The notes below the pieces were generated by a model, which worked only from the letters and a program-made list of their open reading frames with translations, was not told the origin of the DNA and made no database searches. Below, piece by piece: positions 17,838 to 27,075 of a stretch of DNA of 64,000 nt. This stretch comes from Hafnia paralvei ATCC 29927 (GTDB lineage: Bacteria > Pseudomonadota > Gammaproteobacteria > Enterobacterales > Enterobacteriaceae): positions 43,706-107,705 of the forward strand of contig NZ_LXET01000009.1 of NCBI RefSeq assembly GCF_001655005.1. The letters run 5' to 3'. Both the position numbers and the translations under genes were made by a program. Numbering within the stretch: the first letter of the stretch is position 1; each line of letters opens with the position of its first letter.

Positions 17838-18614
17838 ATGGATGTGGATTCAGACAGGCAGCGGGAGCTCACGCGACTGTGCATACAATGCGCGCTTTTT
17901 TTATTGCAGCACGGCGCTGAAAGTATGCTGGTCGAGCAGCTTTCCTCTCGTCTAGGCATTGCGCTAGGGGCTGAGAGTGTTGAAAGCTCTATCTCTGCGA
18001 ATGCGGTGGTGCTCAGCACGATCATTAATGGTCACTGTATGACGTCGACGCGCAAGAACGTCGATCGCGGTATCAATATGCATGTGGTGACGGAAGTGCA
18101 GCATATTGTGATTATGGCTGAACACCATTTGCTAGACATTAAAGATGTTCGCCGCCGCTTTGAGCATATCAAGCCGTTGCGCTATCCGCGCTGGCTGCTG
18201 GTGTTAATGGTCGGGCTTTCTTGTGGCTGCTTTTGCAAACTGAACGGTGGAGGTTGGGACGGTTCTGTCGTGGCATTTATGGCCAGCGCCGTGGCGATGT
18301 ATGTGCGTCAGGTGCTCACGCAGCGGCAAATGCATCCACAAATTAACTTCTGCATCACGGCTTTCGTTGCAACCAGCGTGTCGGGATTGCTGATCCAATA
18401 CGATCCATTCAAAACAACCTCGACTATTGCGATGGCGGCGAGCGTGCTGTTGCTGGTGCCGGGATTTCCTCTGATAAATGCCGTGGCAGATATGTTTAAA
18501 GGCCATGTGAATACTGGGCTTGCACGATGGGCGATGGCTTCGTTGCTGACCCTAGCAACCTGTATTGGTGTGGTGATGGCGATGTCGTTGTGGGGGCTAA
18601 GAGGATGGATTTAA
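17838..18614 (+). CDS. yjjP: YjjP, ThrE-family exporter subunit
   Basis: Membrane protein of the ThrE/DUF1212 family. With YjjB it forms a split exporter reported in E. coli to move succinate. The cytoplasmic N-terminal domain (TRLCIQCALFLLQHGAESMLVEQLS, VESSISANAVVLSTI, TSTRKNVDRGINMHVV) is followed by about five hydrophobic segments from residue 118, with the LLLVPGFPLINAVADMFKGH motif near 213. 258 residues against 256 in E. coli. It overlaps yjjB by ten bases. In E. coli the pair lies far from folA; here it lies directly upstream. Confidence 0.93.
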   Translation: MDVDSDRQRELTRLCIQCALFLLQHGAESMLVEQLSSRLGIALGAESVESSISANAVVLSTIINGHCMTSTRKNVDRGINMHVVTEVQHIVIMAEHHLLDIKDVRRRFEHIKPLRYPRWLLVLMVGLSCGCFCKLNGGGWDGSVVAFMASAVAMYVRQVLTQRQMHPQINFCITAFVATSVSGLLIQYDPFKTTSTIAMAASVLLLVPGFPLINAVADMFKGHVNTGLARWAMASLLTLATCIGVVMAMSLWGLRGWI

Positions 18615-19078
18615 TCGATTTGTTGCTCGCGCTGCTGCAAGACATGATTTTGGCCGCGGTGCCCGCAGTGGGTTTTGCCTTGGTGTTTAATGTGCCGGTT
18701 CGTGCTTTACGTTACTGCGCACTGCTCGGCGCTATTGGCCATGGCTCACGTATGCTCATGATGCATTTTGGCATTAACATCGAGTGGTCTACTTTGGGCG
18801 CGGCAATATTGATTGGCGTGCTGGGCATTCAATGGTCTCGCAGGCTGCTTGCTCACCCGAAAGTCTTTACCGTTGCGGCGGTGATCCCTATGTTTCCGGG
18901 GATTTATGCTTATACGGCGATGATCTCCGTGGTGAAAATTTCACATCAGGGTTTTAGCGATGCGCTGTTTGAAACGATGGTGACAAACTTCCTAAAAGCG
19001 TCATTTATTGTCGGTGCGCTCTCCATCGGCCTGTCGTTGCCAGGATTATGGTTATATCGTAAGCGCCCGAGTGTATAA
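18605..19078 (+). CDS. yjjB: YjjB, small ThrE-family exporter subunit
   Basis: Membrane partner of YjjP; in fused ThrE proteins this is the C-terminal half (DUF3815-type). 157 residues, identical in length to E. coli, with about five hydrophobic segments and the motifs VGFALVFNVPVRALRYCALL, IGHGSRMLMM and PKVFTVAAVIPMFPGIYAYTAM. I chose the ATG at 18605, which overlaps the yjjP stop, over the longer frame from 18527, because it reproduces the known N-terminus and the overlap implies coupling. Confidence 0.92.
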   Translation: MDLIDLLLALLQDMILAAVPAVGFALVFNVPVRALRYCALLGAIGHGSRMLMMHFGINIEWSTLGAAILIGVLGIQWSRRLLAHPKVFTVAAVIPMFPGIYAYTAMISVVKISHQGFSDALFETMVTNFLKASFIVGALSIGLSLPGLWLYRKRPSV

Positions 19079-19200
19079 ATAATGTTGGTTTATCTGAGAG
19101 TTAGTTTAAGTAGCGCTAAATGACGTCATCTGGCTATCGACACCTGCAACCCCTTTACTTATAGTGTGCGCAATTTTTCTACTTGATAGGATCGACCATC

Positions 19201-19683
19201 ATGAATATCAGCCTGATTGCTGCGCTTGCGGCAGATCGTGTTATTGGTATGGAAAACGCGATGCCGTGGCATTTACCGGCTGATCTCGCGTGGTTTAAAC
19301 GTAATACGCTGGATAAACCGGTTATTATGGGGCGTAAAACATTTGAATCTATTGGCCGTCCTTTACCTGGACGTCACAACATTGTATTGAGTAGCCAAGC
19401 AGGTACTGACGATCGCGTGACGTGGGTGGTTTCACCTGAGGCTGCTATTGCCGCTGCGGGCGATGTGGAAGAGGTGATGGTGATTGGTGGTGGCAGCATT
19501 TATTCTCAATTCCTGCCGTTAGCCCAACGCATGTACCTGACGCATGTTGATGCTGAAGTGGGAGGTGATACCTACTTCCCTGATTACGAGCCAGATGAAT
19601 GGGAAACCACATTTAGCGAGTTTCATGATGCAGACAGCGCTAACTCGCACGGCTATTGCTTTGAGATTTTACATAAGCGCTAA
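19201..19683 (+). CDS. folA: Dihydrofolate reductase
   Basis: Reduces dihydrofolate to tetrahydrofolate with NADPH; target of trimethoprim. Active-site landmarks are ISLIAALAADRVIGMENAMPWHLPADLAWF (Trp and Asp of the substrate pocket), VIMGRKTFESIGRPLPGR, and VIGGGSIY for cofactor binding. 160 residues, one more than E. coli. The ATG at 19201 gives MNISLIAALA; an upstream in-frame ATG at 19183 is unlikely. Monocistronic. Confidence 0.98.
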   Translation: MNISLIAALAADRVIGMENAMPWHLPADLAWFKRNTLDKPVIMGRKTFESIGRPLPGRHNIVLSSQAGTDDRVTWVVSPEAAIAAAGDVEEVMVIGGGSIYSQFLPLAQRMYLTHVDAEVGGDTYFPDYEPDEWETTFSEFHDADSANSHGYCFEILHKR

Positions 19684-19702
19684 TCACGCATGACCTATGC
19701 GA

Positions 19703-19734
19703 TTAAATACCCTTCAAGGCTGAAGGGTATTTAA
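19703..19734. terminator. Bidirectional terminator between folA and the LysR-type gene
   Basis: Perfect 14-base arms TTAAATACCCTTCA and its complement around AGGC, with A-rich and T-rich flanks on both sides. It lies between the convergent genes ending at 19683 and 19755. Confidence 0.9.
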
Positions 19735-19754
19735 AATAGCTGAATAAGATTATG

Positions 19755-20678
19755 TTAATTCACGTTTTTTAACGCAACTGGCGCAGCGATTCGCGTTGGT
19801 GATAGATGGCTGACAATGCTTTCCGCAATATCTGACATTCCATTCGATTTATTATAAATCATATATATAGATGCAGAGGGTAATTGATTACTCGAATCAA
19901 TCATTGCGACATCGAAAGACTGCGAAAATTTCCCATATAGCCATTTGGGTAATACACCCACTTTATCAGAGTCCTCAATAATAGACAGAAGGGCAAAGCA
20001 GGAGTCGCTCTTTAGCAACGTCAATCTTTCCCCGAAAGTCTTTCTGATATGAAATTTCTGTGGGTTGAATTTTTCATCAGGCGTTTCGAAAGCAATGAAC
20101 GTTTCATGGCTAACATCGCCGCATAAAAGTTGATTAATTCTTGGATGCTGCTTAGAACAGAAAAGGCATAATGGATCGTCTAAGACAGCAGTATTGATCA
20201 TTGAACGACTTAGATTCGGCTTAAGGTCGAAAAACAGATCGTTCATCCGCAGTCTGACACCCTGAATATTGTTTTTGGTATCTGAGAAATTGCTTCGATG
20301 AATTATTTCGCAGTCAGGGTTTTTTTGCCAGATAATATTAGACACATCGGCAAGTAATCGCGTAGAGATATAAGGTGAGCAATGGACTGATATTTGGCTG
20401 AAATTGTTGATTTTGCCAAATGAATTCACGTTTCTGACTAATTTATCAACGTCATCTTGCAAATAGCTAAATAGTTCATGAGCTATTTTTGTCGGTGCCA
20501 GATTTAGTCCCTCTCTTAAAAAGAGCGGATCGCCAAAATGACTTTTCAGTTTGGTTAATGCATTAGAGACGGCCGTGGTTGAAAGACCAAGGGTAATACC
20601 TGCTTTAGTTATACTTTGATGTATATATATTTCAATAAAAATAGGTAAGAGATTTAGGTCTAATTTTTTTTCGTCCAT
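19755..20678 (-). CDS. LysR-type transcriptional regulator, fimbrial-flanking copy 1
   Basis: DNA-binding regulator of the LysR family, 307 residues. The N-terminal winged helix-turn-helix is plain (LNLLPIFIEIYIHQSITKAGITLGLSTTAVSNALTKLKSHFGDPLF, residues ~8-53). The rest is a typical effector-binding domain whose ligand I cannot read. It is closely similar over its whole length to the gene at 28208-29113; the two bracket the fimbrial operon and are transcribed in the same direction as it. Control of the fimbrial genes is inferred from context. About 170 bases separate it from the last pilin gene. Confidence 0.85.
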   Translation of the reverse strand: MDEKKLDLNLLPIFIEIYIHQSITKAGITLGLSTTAVSNALTKLKSHFGDPLFLREGLNLAPTKIAHELFSYLQDDVDKLVRNVNSFGKINNFSQISVHCSPYISTRLLADVSNIIWQKNPDCEIIHRSNFSDTKNNIQGVRLRMNDLFFDLKPNLSRSMINTAVLDDPLCLFCSKQHPRINQLLCGDVSHETFIAFETPDEKFNPQKFHIRKTFGERLTLLKSDSCFALLSIIEDSDKVGVLPKWLYGKFSQSFDVAMIDSSNQLPSASIYMIYNKSNGMSDIAESIVSHLSPTRIAAPVALKNVN

Positions 20679-20813
20679 TCTGTACTCACATTCAATCCTG
20701 TTGAATATAATTTTTAGGCAGATAAAAACGTTAATATCTGCTGAATGAATTTCCTATCTCACTTTTCTCGATGAATTTTTAAGATGATTATCTTTCAAAC
20801 AATAATCATTGTT

Positions 20814-20847
20814 AAAGCAGCATCTGGTATATTGCAGATGCTGCTTT
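20814..20847 (-). terminator. Stem-loop at the end of the fimbrial operon
   Basis: Thirteen-base arms AAAGCAGCATCTG and complement around an eight-base loop, immediately after the last pilin stop on the minus strand. The T-run is short, but position and stem strength fit a terminator. Confidence 0.75.
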
Positions 20848-20849
20848 GA

Positions 20850-21377
20850 CTACCCATAAAAAAATGTTAACTCCATTTGCCCTGTGACCGTGCCTGACGT
20901 TGCCCCCCCCTGAGGAGAAACCATCTGCGCCTTCATAGGGAAAGATGCGGTGTGCGTTTTAGGGTCGATATTGATTTTGGTTGAAGTGCCTGGATTAAGC
21001 GCTTTTCCATCCGCATCATTAACGACATCGATAACCACATTCGTACTGGTGCCGGTATTTTTATAATACTGAGTATAAACAGGATCGGTTGTCCCACCCA
21101 ACGTTAACGTCACCGTGGTGCTGGTGGATGGGCATTTTTCTAGGTCAACTTTAAATGGCACCCAGGTCGTCGTGCTACCTGCGGTGGTTAAATTTGACGA
21201 AGTGTAAGCTCCCAAGTCAACCTCAGGCGTTGCCACCAGTGCGCAAGGAGAGGCAGTCACTGTTGCGTTCACCGCCAAATTTGTATCTGCATCCGCCATG
21301 CAAGGCATCGCGTGAAGCAGTAATGTGGCAGTGATGCAATATGCAGAAATCTGCAATCTGCTATTAAAGATGCGCAT
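20850..21377 (-). CDS. Fimbrial minor pilin, operon gene 7
   Basis: Exported pilin subunit assembled by the chaperone-usher route; 175 residues. It has a signal peptide (ISAYCITATLLLHAMPCMADA), the early pilin cysteine in ATVTASPCALVATPEVDLG, its partner Cys in VDLEKCPSTSTTVTLTLGGT, and the C-terminal donor-strand motif GQMELTFFYG with the penultimate aromatic recognised by the chaperone. Last of seven genes. Similar in layout to the pilins just upstream and at 30366, suggesting duplication. Whether it sits in tip or shaft cannot be told. Confidence 0.85.
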   Translation of the reverse strand: MRIFNSRLQISAYCITATLLLHAMPCMADADTNLAVNATVTASPCALVATPEVDLGAYTSSNLTTAGSTTTWVPFKVDLEKCPSTSTTVTLTLGGTTDPVYTQYYKNTGTSTNVVIDVVNDADGKALNPGTSTKINIDPKTHTASFPMKAQMVSPQGGATSGTVTGQMELTFFYG

Positions 21378-21396
21378 AATTTACCTGCTTATAATA

Positions 21397-21930
21397 TCAA
21401 TGGTATGCGTAGGTAACCTCAATCGGCGTGGTGTAAACACCCGGCTTGACGCCTCCTGCAATAGAGTGCATATAGGCTTTCAATTTAAATGTCGCTGCGC
21501 CGCCAGACGGTGTTACCGTATAGGTGTTAGCAGTATTGCTGATCACGGCGCTGGTATCAGCATTTGCTAGGCGAATACTGCCCGTTGTCACGATGGTACC
21601 GCCTGAATCTTTCATGCCGAAGCCACTGGTGTCGCCTGCAACAGACGGGCCACTAAATTTGGCATCAATGCTTGTCGTGGTAGACGGGCAGCCAGACAGA
21701 TCAATATTTGCAGTACCAGATGCTATCGAATCTACGCCTGCCGTAGCCACTTCACTGGCGTCTAGGGTAAATCCAATATTGATTGTGCTCGGCGCTTTCA
21801 CCGTGCACGGCGTTGCGGTGACGGTTGCCGTAATATTAATGGTGGTATCAGCCGCCGCCTGAGCATTGACTGCTGAAATCATTCCTACCACAGCGAATGT
21901 GCTCAGGAGAGATAATTTTTTATATTGCAT
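21397..21930 (-). CDS. Fimbrial minor pilin, operon gene 6
   Basis: 177-residue pilin subunit: signal peptide ending near NAQAAA, INITATVTATPCTVKAPSTINIGF at the mature N-terminus, a second Cys in IDLSGCPSTTTSIDAKFSG, and the C-terminal beta strand YTTPIEVTYAYH. The Cys spacing and the SGCPSTTTS block match the neighbouring subunit at 20850, so these look like tandem paralogues. It lies 19 bases upstream of that gene in the same transcript. Confidence 0.85.
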   Translation of the reverse strand: MQYKKLSLLSTFAVVGMISAVNAQAAADTTINITATVTATPCTVKAPSTINIGFTLDASEVATAGVDSIASGTANIDLSGCPSTTTSIDAKFSGPSVAGDTSGFGMKDSGGTIVTTGSIRLANADTSAVISNTANTYTVTPSGGAATFKLKAYMHSIAGGVKPGVYTTPIEVTYAYH

Positions 21931-22001
21931 GATAAGTCCTTTTTATTTCCGGTAATAGAGTGTGTAAACGCTCAGTTTTAATGAGCGATGCTTGTAACGA
22001 A

Positions 22002-22526
22002 TTAGTTGTAACTAAAGGTCGCTGTCACTACCGCTCTAACGGTGCCTGGTGTTGCAGCACCATTTCCGTTATTTAACAACCGCGCTTTCAATGGAATTGA
22101 AATAGCGGTTTGCTGGGGTTGTAGCTGGAAAGCCTGCACTGAACTATTCTGGTAACTGATGTTTTTATCATCGCCAGACAGTTCAATCATAATATTATTT
22201 GCCGTGCCTTCATTTTTATAAAACTGAATATCTTGGTCTGGTGTGCCTGCCATCCTCATATATATTTTTAAGCCGGGTTCACAGTTTGTCAGTTCAATGC
22301 TGTGTCCGCTATTCCACTCTGTCATATTACCGAGTGTTTCCAGCATATTGGCCCCAATCGCATCTTCAAATACAATATCCACGTTGCTGGTGTGAACTTC
22401 GCACGTAGCAGGCCGTACACCAATGGAATAATTAATGGTGAAGTTATTCACATCTGAAGCTATACCGGATTGCATTGCCAGCAGGAATAACGAGAATGAC
22501 ATTCCGTAAGACAGTAATTTTTTCAT
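22002..22526 (-). CDS. Fimbrial minor pilin, operon gene 5
   Basis: 174-residue pilin-fold protein with an N-terminal signal (LLSYGMSFSLFLLAMQSGIAS), a Cys in VRPATCEVHTSNVDIVFEDA paired with one in IELTNCEPGLKIYMRMAGT, and a C-terminal strand AVVTATFSYN. The region downstream of the second Cys (FYKNEGTANNIMIELSGDDK) matches the usual minor-pilin pattern. It lies between the tip-adhesin-like gene and the two small paralogous pilins; probably an adaptor subunit, by position only. Confidence 0.83.
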   Translation of the reverse strand: MKKLLSYGMSFSLFLLAMQSGIASDVNNFTINYSIGVRPATCEVHTSNVDIVFEDAIGANMLETLGNMTEWNSGHSIELTNCEPGLKIYMRMAGTPDQDIQFYKNEGTANNIMIELSGDDKNISYQNSSVQAFQLQPQQTAISIPLKARLLNNGNGAATPGTVRAVVTATFSYN

Positions 22527-22541
22527 TTTAAATTCCTGGCC

Positions 22542-23546
22542 TTAGCGATAAGAAAACATCATCGTGACGGTGCCGTTATAATCCCCTGACTTAACGGGGG
22601 CGCCAGAGTTGATAGCCACAGGCTTAGCCGATACGTCAAACTGTTGAGCTTTGATGGTGTCGTGCACTGTTTCGTTCATATTGATGGGCTGACCCGTACT
22701 AACCCAACTCAGCTGTAGCCCCAAATTGTTACTGCCATCGCTATCCGTTTTGACAATACCCTGAGCTGCGTTGACATAACCACGGCTGGATGAGAATGTA
22801 ATTGCAACGGGAGTTGGAACGTCCCCACAGTCTGCGCCCACGCGAGCTTCTTGAGGGGGTACGACACCGCTGATAATGTCTGCCGAAGAGAGGTTGATCC
22901 AGCTCAGGTTGGCCTCACTCGCATTTAACTGGCAACTGGTGAAAATAACATTCAGGTTGAAAGCCCCCATGATAACGGGGATGCTTTGAGCGGTTTGCCT
23001 AAAATAGAGAGTACCCACCTGACCGGAAAAAGAATGAGCCCCAGCAGTCACTGCGCTGCCATTATTAAGAGAAACCAGGTCAACGCCAAACTCCGCGTTG
23101 AAACGTTGAGAGGCAGGGAACCCCGCGTTAGGTCGATTCAAAAAATTCGAAAACCAGACTGGCGAACGTCCTTCTGGCGTTTCATAGACTTCAATGCCTA
23201 ACCCACCCCCGGTTAATGACACCGCGGTATTCCCCTGAAAGTCTGGACCAAAAGGACTACTAGGATCAAACGACCCGCTCGGGTTGGCGTTTAATGTAGC
23301 GGTGGGCGCTTCGTCGTTATATTGACAAGTAAAGGTGACATTAAGAGTCGATAATACATAATTGCCACGCATTACCGGGTCAGTGTAATCCCTAGAAACA
23401 TAAATTGTTTTGGTTGTGCCAGGTAGCTCAATAGGAACATTGGTTTGGCAATCCGCAAACGATGTATTGCAAAATAAAATTACGGGCAATAATAAAATAC
23501 TGGCGTAATTAAAACGTATTTTTTTCAAAACGGAAATATTCCACAT
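22542..23546 (-). CDS. Fimbrial two-domain tip adhesin candidate
   Basis: 334 residues, nearly twice the length of the pilins. A signal peptide (ILLLPVILFCNTSFADC) is followed by an N-terminal region of about 180 residues without pilin motifs, which fits a receptor-binding lectin domain. The C-terminal pilin domain begins near VIFTSCQLNASEANLSWINLSS and ends with the donor strand GTVTMMFSYR. Size, two-domain layout and position directly after the usher are typical of FimH/MrkD-type adhesins. The receptor is unknown. It follows the usher stop by one base. Confidence 0.8.
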   Translation of the reverse strand: MWNISVLKKIRFNYASILLLPVILFCNTSFADCQTNVPIELPGTTKTIYVSRDYTDPVMRGNYVLSTLNVTFTCQYNDEAPTATLNANPSGSFDPSSPFGPDFQGNTAVSLTGGGLGIEVYETPEGRSPVWFSNFLNRPNAGFPASQRFNAEFGVDLVSLNNGSAVTAGAHSFSGQVGTLYFRQTAQSIPVIMGAFNLNVIFTSCQLNASEANLSWINLSSADIISGVVPPQEARVGADCGDVPTPVAITFSSSRGYVNAAQGIVKTDSDGSNNLGLQLSWVSTGQPINMNETVHDTIKAQQFDVSAKPVAINSGAPVKSGDYNGTVTMMFSYR

Positions 23547-23547
23547 A

Positions 23548-26205
23548 TTATTTCACCTCGCCAGGCTGGCATGTAGCCGCAGCGGTTAATATCGAATTTT
23601 CTAGATCCTGCTGGCTAAGTTGATAGTTAATTTTGCACTGTTGATTAACCCCTTTACCCCATTGGGCAATCAGGGAACCTTTTTCTGGCAAACCACTTAA
23701 ATAGGTCACACCCTGCTCACCGACGATGCCCGCGTTGGCATTGTCGTTGCCGGCTTTATCTGCACTTTCATCTATCAGCGCAACGGTGGCGCCAAACGGT
23801 AGCGATTTGCCGTCCGAGCGGGTCAAGGTCATCATGACGCGATAGCCGACGTGGGCATTGAAACGCGCTCTCACCACCGCTCCGCGGGTTGGGATGACGT
23901 CTTTGGCGCTTTCCTCTATTTCCACTTTATCGCCTAAGCTGGTGGTATCGAGGCTGACGCGGGTACGGCGATACGGGCTGATATACGGCACAACCGCATA
24001 ACCACGTAAATCGGTTTTAACCCCGATGTTGTTCAGTATTTTGGTGTTATCGGCTCCCGATGCCGACACCAGTGCCACGGTTTCACCCAGCGGCTGTGAA
24101 AGCGTAATTCCTTCGCTGTGCGCAACGATGCCGCCCTGTACACCGTAGTTCACTCGACGAGTGTCTTTGCTGTAGCTGTAGCCAACGTTGCTGTTACCGT
24201 ACTGGCCTTGATAATTCAGGTTAGCGTTACCGCTGTCGCCTTCACCCTGATTGGCATAGCTTTCGGAAACGCTGTAGCTCAGATTGTTATCATCAAGCAA
24301 GGTGCCACTGACGCCCGCCATTTGCTGTACTCGACCATCTGAGCCATGGTTAACGCTGTAGTTAGCCCATGCTGATTTCACCCAGCGATCGAGCTGGATT
24401 GATACGGAGAAAGATATCTGCTTATCGTGCTTTTGATCTTCGTTGCTGATGTAGTTATCTGAATAGGCAATGTTATAGCTGATGCCATCCCAGGTATTGC
24501 TGTAGCCTGCCTGCAGCGTTTGTTCTTTGCTGCTGTCATCGTAGTAGTCTTGCATGCTAGCCGAAACATAGAGAGAACCCGCGTCTTCCCCTAGCTGCTG
24601 GTTAAGCGAACTTTCAATACGGCTGCGTTTGTGGGTGCGAATATTGTAATCGGTATAGTCATTATTCTGGTCATTCAATATGACGGAGTCATCAAGGCTG
24701 TAAAAGCCGCTAGTGGAATAGCGGTAACCGACTAAGCGGAGGTCGGTATCGGTCTCGGCAAAGGTTTTTGCATATAAGAAGCGATATGACTGACCCTGCG
24801 ATGAATTAGTATCTGGAAGCTGAGTGCGAGCCTGCGTGACGTCAACGGAAATTGCCCCGAAAGAGCCTAAGTTTTGCCCGTAGCCGAGCGCCGCCGCGGT
24901 ATAATTCTCTGTTGCCTGCATACCGCCATACAGCGTGATGCCTTTGCTAAAACCGTGAATCAGCGTGAATTGAGCAAAATCCGGTTTATCAGAACCGTAG
25001 CCGTTACGGTATTGACCCGCCGTCAGGCTAAATTTGGTGTGGCCTTCGCGCTGTAAAATAGGGACAGAGGAATAGGGCTGGATAAAGGTCTGCGTGCTGC
25101 CATCTTCTTCTTTGATTTTAACGGTTAAATCGCCGCCATCGGAGCTTGGATAGAGATCGGTAATCTCAAATGCGCCAGGCGTGACATAGCTTTGGTAAAC
25201 CATATAACCGTTTTGCTCAACGGTCACTTGGGCATTGGTTTTCGCAATGCCGCGGATCACCGGAGCAAAGTTTTTCTGGCTATCGGGAACCATGTCGTCA
25301 TCGGAGGCGAGCTGAACGCCTCGGAACTGAACGCTGTCAAAAACATCAGAGCCAGAGTAGCTATCACCTAGGGTTAAACCCGCTTTTAACGCGGCAATGG
25401 AGCGCTGCACATAGGTATTGACGTTGGTAAACTGACGAACACCGTTGTTGTCGTTCCAAGTGGAGTAGTTACGCAGGCGCCAAGCGCCCAAGTTCAAACC
25501 GCTGCGCAGGTTGAGATAGTAATTACTCTGATCGTCGCTGTCGTTGGCACCGGTGAAATTATAATTCAGCAGCAGGGCAGGGATACCGTCATCCCACATA
25601 GAGGGATCGACATACCCGCGCGCTGAATTCGAAACTAATAACTGCGGTACGCTAATATTTAAACGTTGATTCGAAAAGTCAAAATTCGTCTTAGCGGAGG
25701 GGATCGCTTGCAGTAATAAATTGCACTTTGCACTATCGGCCGGCTGAGTTGCGGTATCCGTATTGTCTTTCGTGGCGGCAGGCATCGGGGAATCCGTGCC
25801 TTTTTTTATCATGGCAAGAGCCGCATCGGTTTTGATACCGTAGTCTTTTAGCTCTTCTTCGGTAAAGCAAGGAATGAGCCCCGTCTTATCATTGGCGTTA
25901 GGCCCTTTATACGCAATAAAGGTCACTTCACGATGATCTACGGGGTTCTTGTTAAGATAAATATCGACGACATATTTACCCGGTATCTGACCGCCTTCTG
26001 GCAACGCGTAGGTAGAGAGATCGGTGACTTCATTGCTAGAGTCTATTTGCTCTAGAAATGCGGGGTCAAAGCCACCGGCAGCGTAGCCGTTGGCGGACAT
26101 GATCAGAAGCGTCAGTGCACTTAGCGAAAAATATCTATAACTTTCCTTGTGCAAAGAGTGCGATGGTGCCGAATGACTCTTTTTAGATATTTTTAACAGC
26201 ATCAT
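23548..26205 (-). CDS. Outer-membrane fimbrial usher
   Basis: FimD/PapC-family usher: the outer-membrane channel that receives chaperone-subunit complexes and polymerises the pilus. 885 residues with a long signal region, an N-terminal domain (FDPAFLEQ, QIPGKYVVDIYLN), the 24-strand barrel with plug region around ITDLYPSSDGGDLTVKIKEEDGS, and C-terminal domains (PTRGAVVRARFNAHVGYRVMM, and a late Cys pair). I placed the start at the ATG at 26205 (MMLLKISKK); the longer frame to 26241 would need a TTG start. It lies directly after the chaperone gene. A paralogous scrap of the 370-420 region survives at 30975-31155. Confidence 0.93.
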   Translation of the reverse strand: MMLLKISKKSHSAPSHSLHKESYRYFSLSALTLLIMSANGYAAGGFDPAFLEQIDSSNEVTDLSTYALPEGGQIPGKYVVDIYLNKNPVDHREVTFIAYKGPNANDKTGLIPCFTEEELKDYGIKTDAALAMIKKGTDSPMPAATKDNTDTATQPADSAKCNLLLQAIPSAKTNFDFSNQRLNISVPQLLVSNSARGYVDPSMWDDGIPALLLNYNFTGANDSDDQSNYYLNLRSGLNLGAWRLRNYSTWNDNNGVRQFTNVNTYVQRSIAALKAGLTLGDSYSGSDVFDSVQFRGVQLASDDDMVPDSQKNFAPVIRGIAKTNAQVTVEQNGYMVYQSYVTPGAFEITDLYPSSDGGDLTVKIKEEDGSTQTFIQPYSSVPILQREGHTKFSLTAGQYRNGYGSDKPDFAQFTLIHGFSKGITLYGGMQATENYTAAALGYGQNLGSFGAISVDVTQARTQLPDTNSSQGQSYRFLYAKTFAETDTDLRLVGYRYSTSGFYSLDDSVILNDQNNDYTDYNIRTHKRSRIESSLNQQLGEDAGSLYVSASMQDYYDDSSKEQTLQAGYSNTWDGISYNIAYSDNYISNEDQKHDKQISFSVSIQLDRWVKSAWANYSVNHGSDGRVQQMAGVSGTLLDDNNLSYSVSESYANQGEGDSGNANLNYQGQYGNSNVGYSYSKDTRRVNYGVQGGIVAHSEGITLSQPLGETVALVSASGADNTKILNNIGVKTDLRGYAVVPYISPYRRTRVSLDTTSLGDKVEIEESAKDVIPTRGAVVRARFNAHVGYRVMMTLTRSDGKSLPFGATVALIDESADKAGNDNANAGIVGEQGVTYLSGLPEKGSLIAQWGKGVNQQCKINYQLSQQDLENSILTAAATCQPGEVK

Positions 26206-26249
26206 GGTGTTCTCTAATAAAAGGAAATAGATATTTATCAATTAAGTGA

Positions 26250-26942
26250 TTAATTAGCGGTTGCACTAATAAGTTCAGATACGCCGCCGTAGTCATTAAT
26301 AAAAGCAAAGGTGACGTTATTTCCTGCTCCGGCAGGCCAAGCGTAGTGTGTCTCTGATTTTGGCAAGACCATGTTGATATCTTTAAGCGCTTTGCCTGAG
26401 AGGTTAATTTCATTAAAACTCACGGAATAATTGGTCGGGTTTTTCACCACGAGATCGTTGCCTTGGTGGCTCCACTGCAGCTGCTTGCCTGATTCTGCAG
26501 GATTGCCCGTCAGACCTTTAGGGCGATAGAACATTTTGATCCGCGTTTTGATCGCGAGCTGGAGCGTGTTCTGGGCGTTTGTGTTTTCAGGGACTGGCGG
26601 AATAGCTTTCACATTGATATAAAAAACAGATTCGCGATCGCTAGGCAGGTCGCCAGCGGTTTTCAAAATACGCATCATGTTTTCTTTTTCAGCGTCTAAA
26701 CGAAACAGCGGGGGGGTGATGGCAAATGGAACTTTTTTATTCCCATTTTCATCATCAATCCACGATTGAACCAGAAAATACTGGTCGCTATTTTTATTAT
26801 TTATCGTTATTGAGGCTTCTTTATTATTGGCGTCATAAACTACTCTTGTTGCGCCTAATACAATACCGCCAGAACCCGCAGCGAAAGCTGACTGAGAGGC
26901 TATTAATAATGCAAGTGAAGAAATAATTAATTTACCGTACAT
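26250..26942 (-). CDS. Periplasmic fimbrial chaperone
   Basis: PapD/FimC-type chaperone of 230 residues. After a signal peptide ending near SQSAFA, two immunoglobulin-like domains follow. The G1/F1 and subunit-binding features are visible: TRVVYDANNKEASITINN, PPLFRLDAEKENMMRIL (alternating hydrophobic strand) and DRESVFYINVKAIPP, the chaperone family signature. The C-terminal domain contains INLSGKALKDINMVLPKSE. It caps pilin subunits in the periplasm and hands them to the usher encoded next. Confidence 0.93.
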   Translation of the reverse strand: MYGKLIISSLALLIASQSAFAAGSGGIVLGATRVVYDANNKEASITINNKNSDQYFLVQSWIDDENGNKKVPFAITPPLFRLDAEKENMMRILKTAGDLPSDRESVFYINVKAIPPVPENTNAQNTLQLAIKTRIKMFYRPKGLTGNPAESGKQLQWSHQGNDLVVKNPTNYSVSFNEINLSGKALKDINMVLPKSETHYAWPAGAGNNVTFAFINDYGGVSELISATAN

Positions 26943-27035
26943 AAAGATGACCTTTTTTAGTGTTAAAAGCCTGAGTGAACTCGGTTAATGTCGCTATATA
27001 AAGAGCAACATTAGCGAATAACACTCAGACTTGGT

Positions 27036-27061
27036 TTCTTCATCCGTTAGATAATGAAGAA
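27036..27061 (-). other. Stem-loop between major pilin and chaperone genes
   Basis: Eight-base arms TTCTTCAT / ATGAAGAA with a ten-base loop in the 133-base gap after the major pilin stop. It lacks a T-run. Fimbrial operons often have a structure here that favours the pilin message over the downstream genes; that role is inference. Confidence 0.45.
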
Positions 27062-27075
27062 GGGGGGTATTACCA

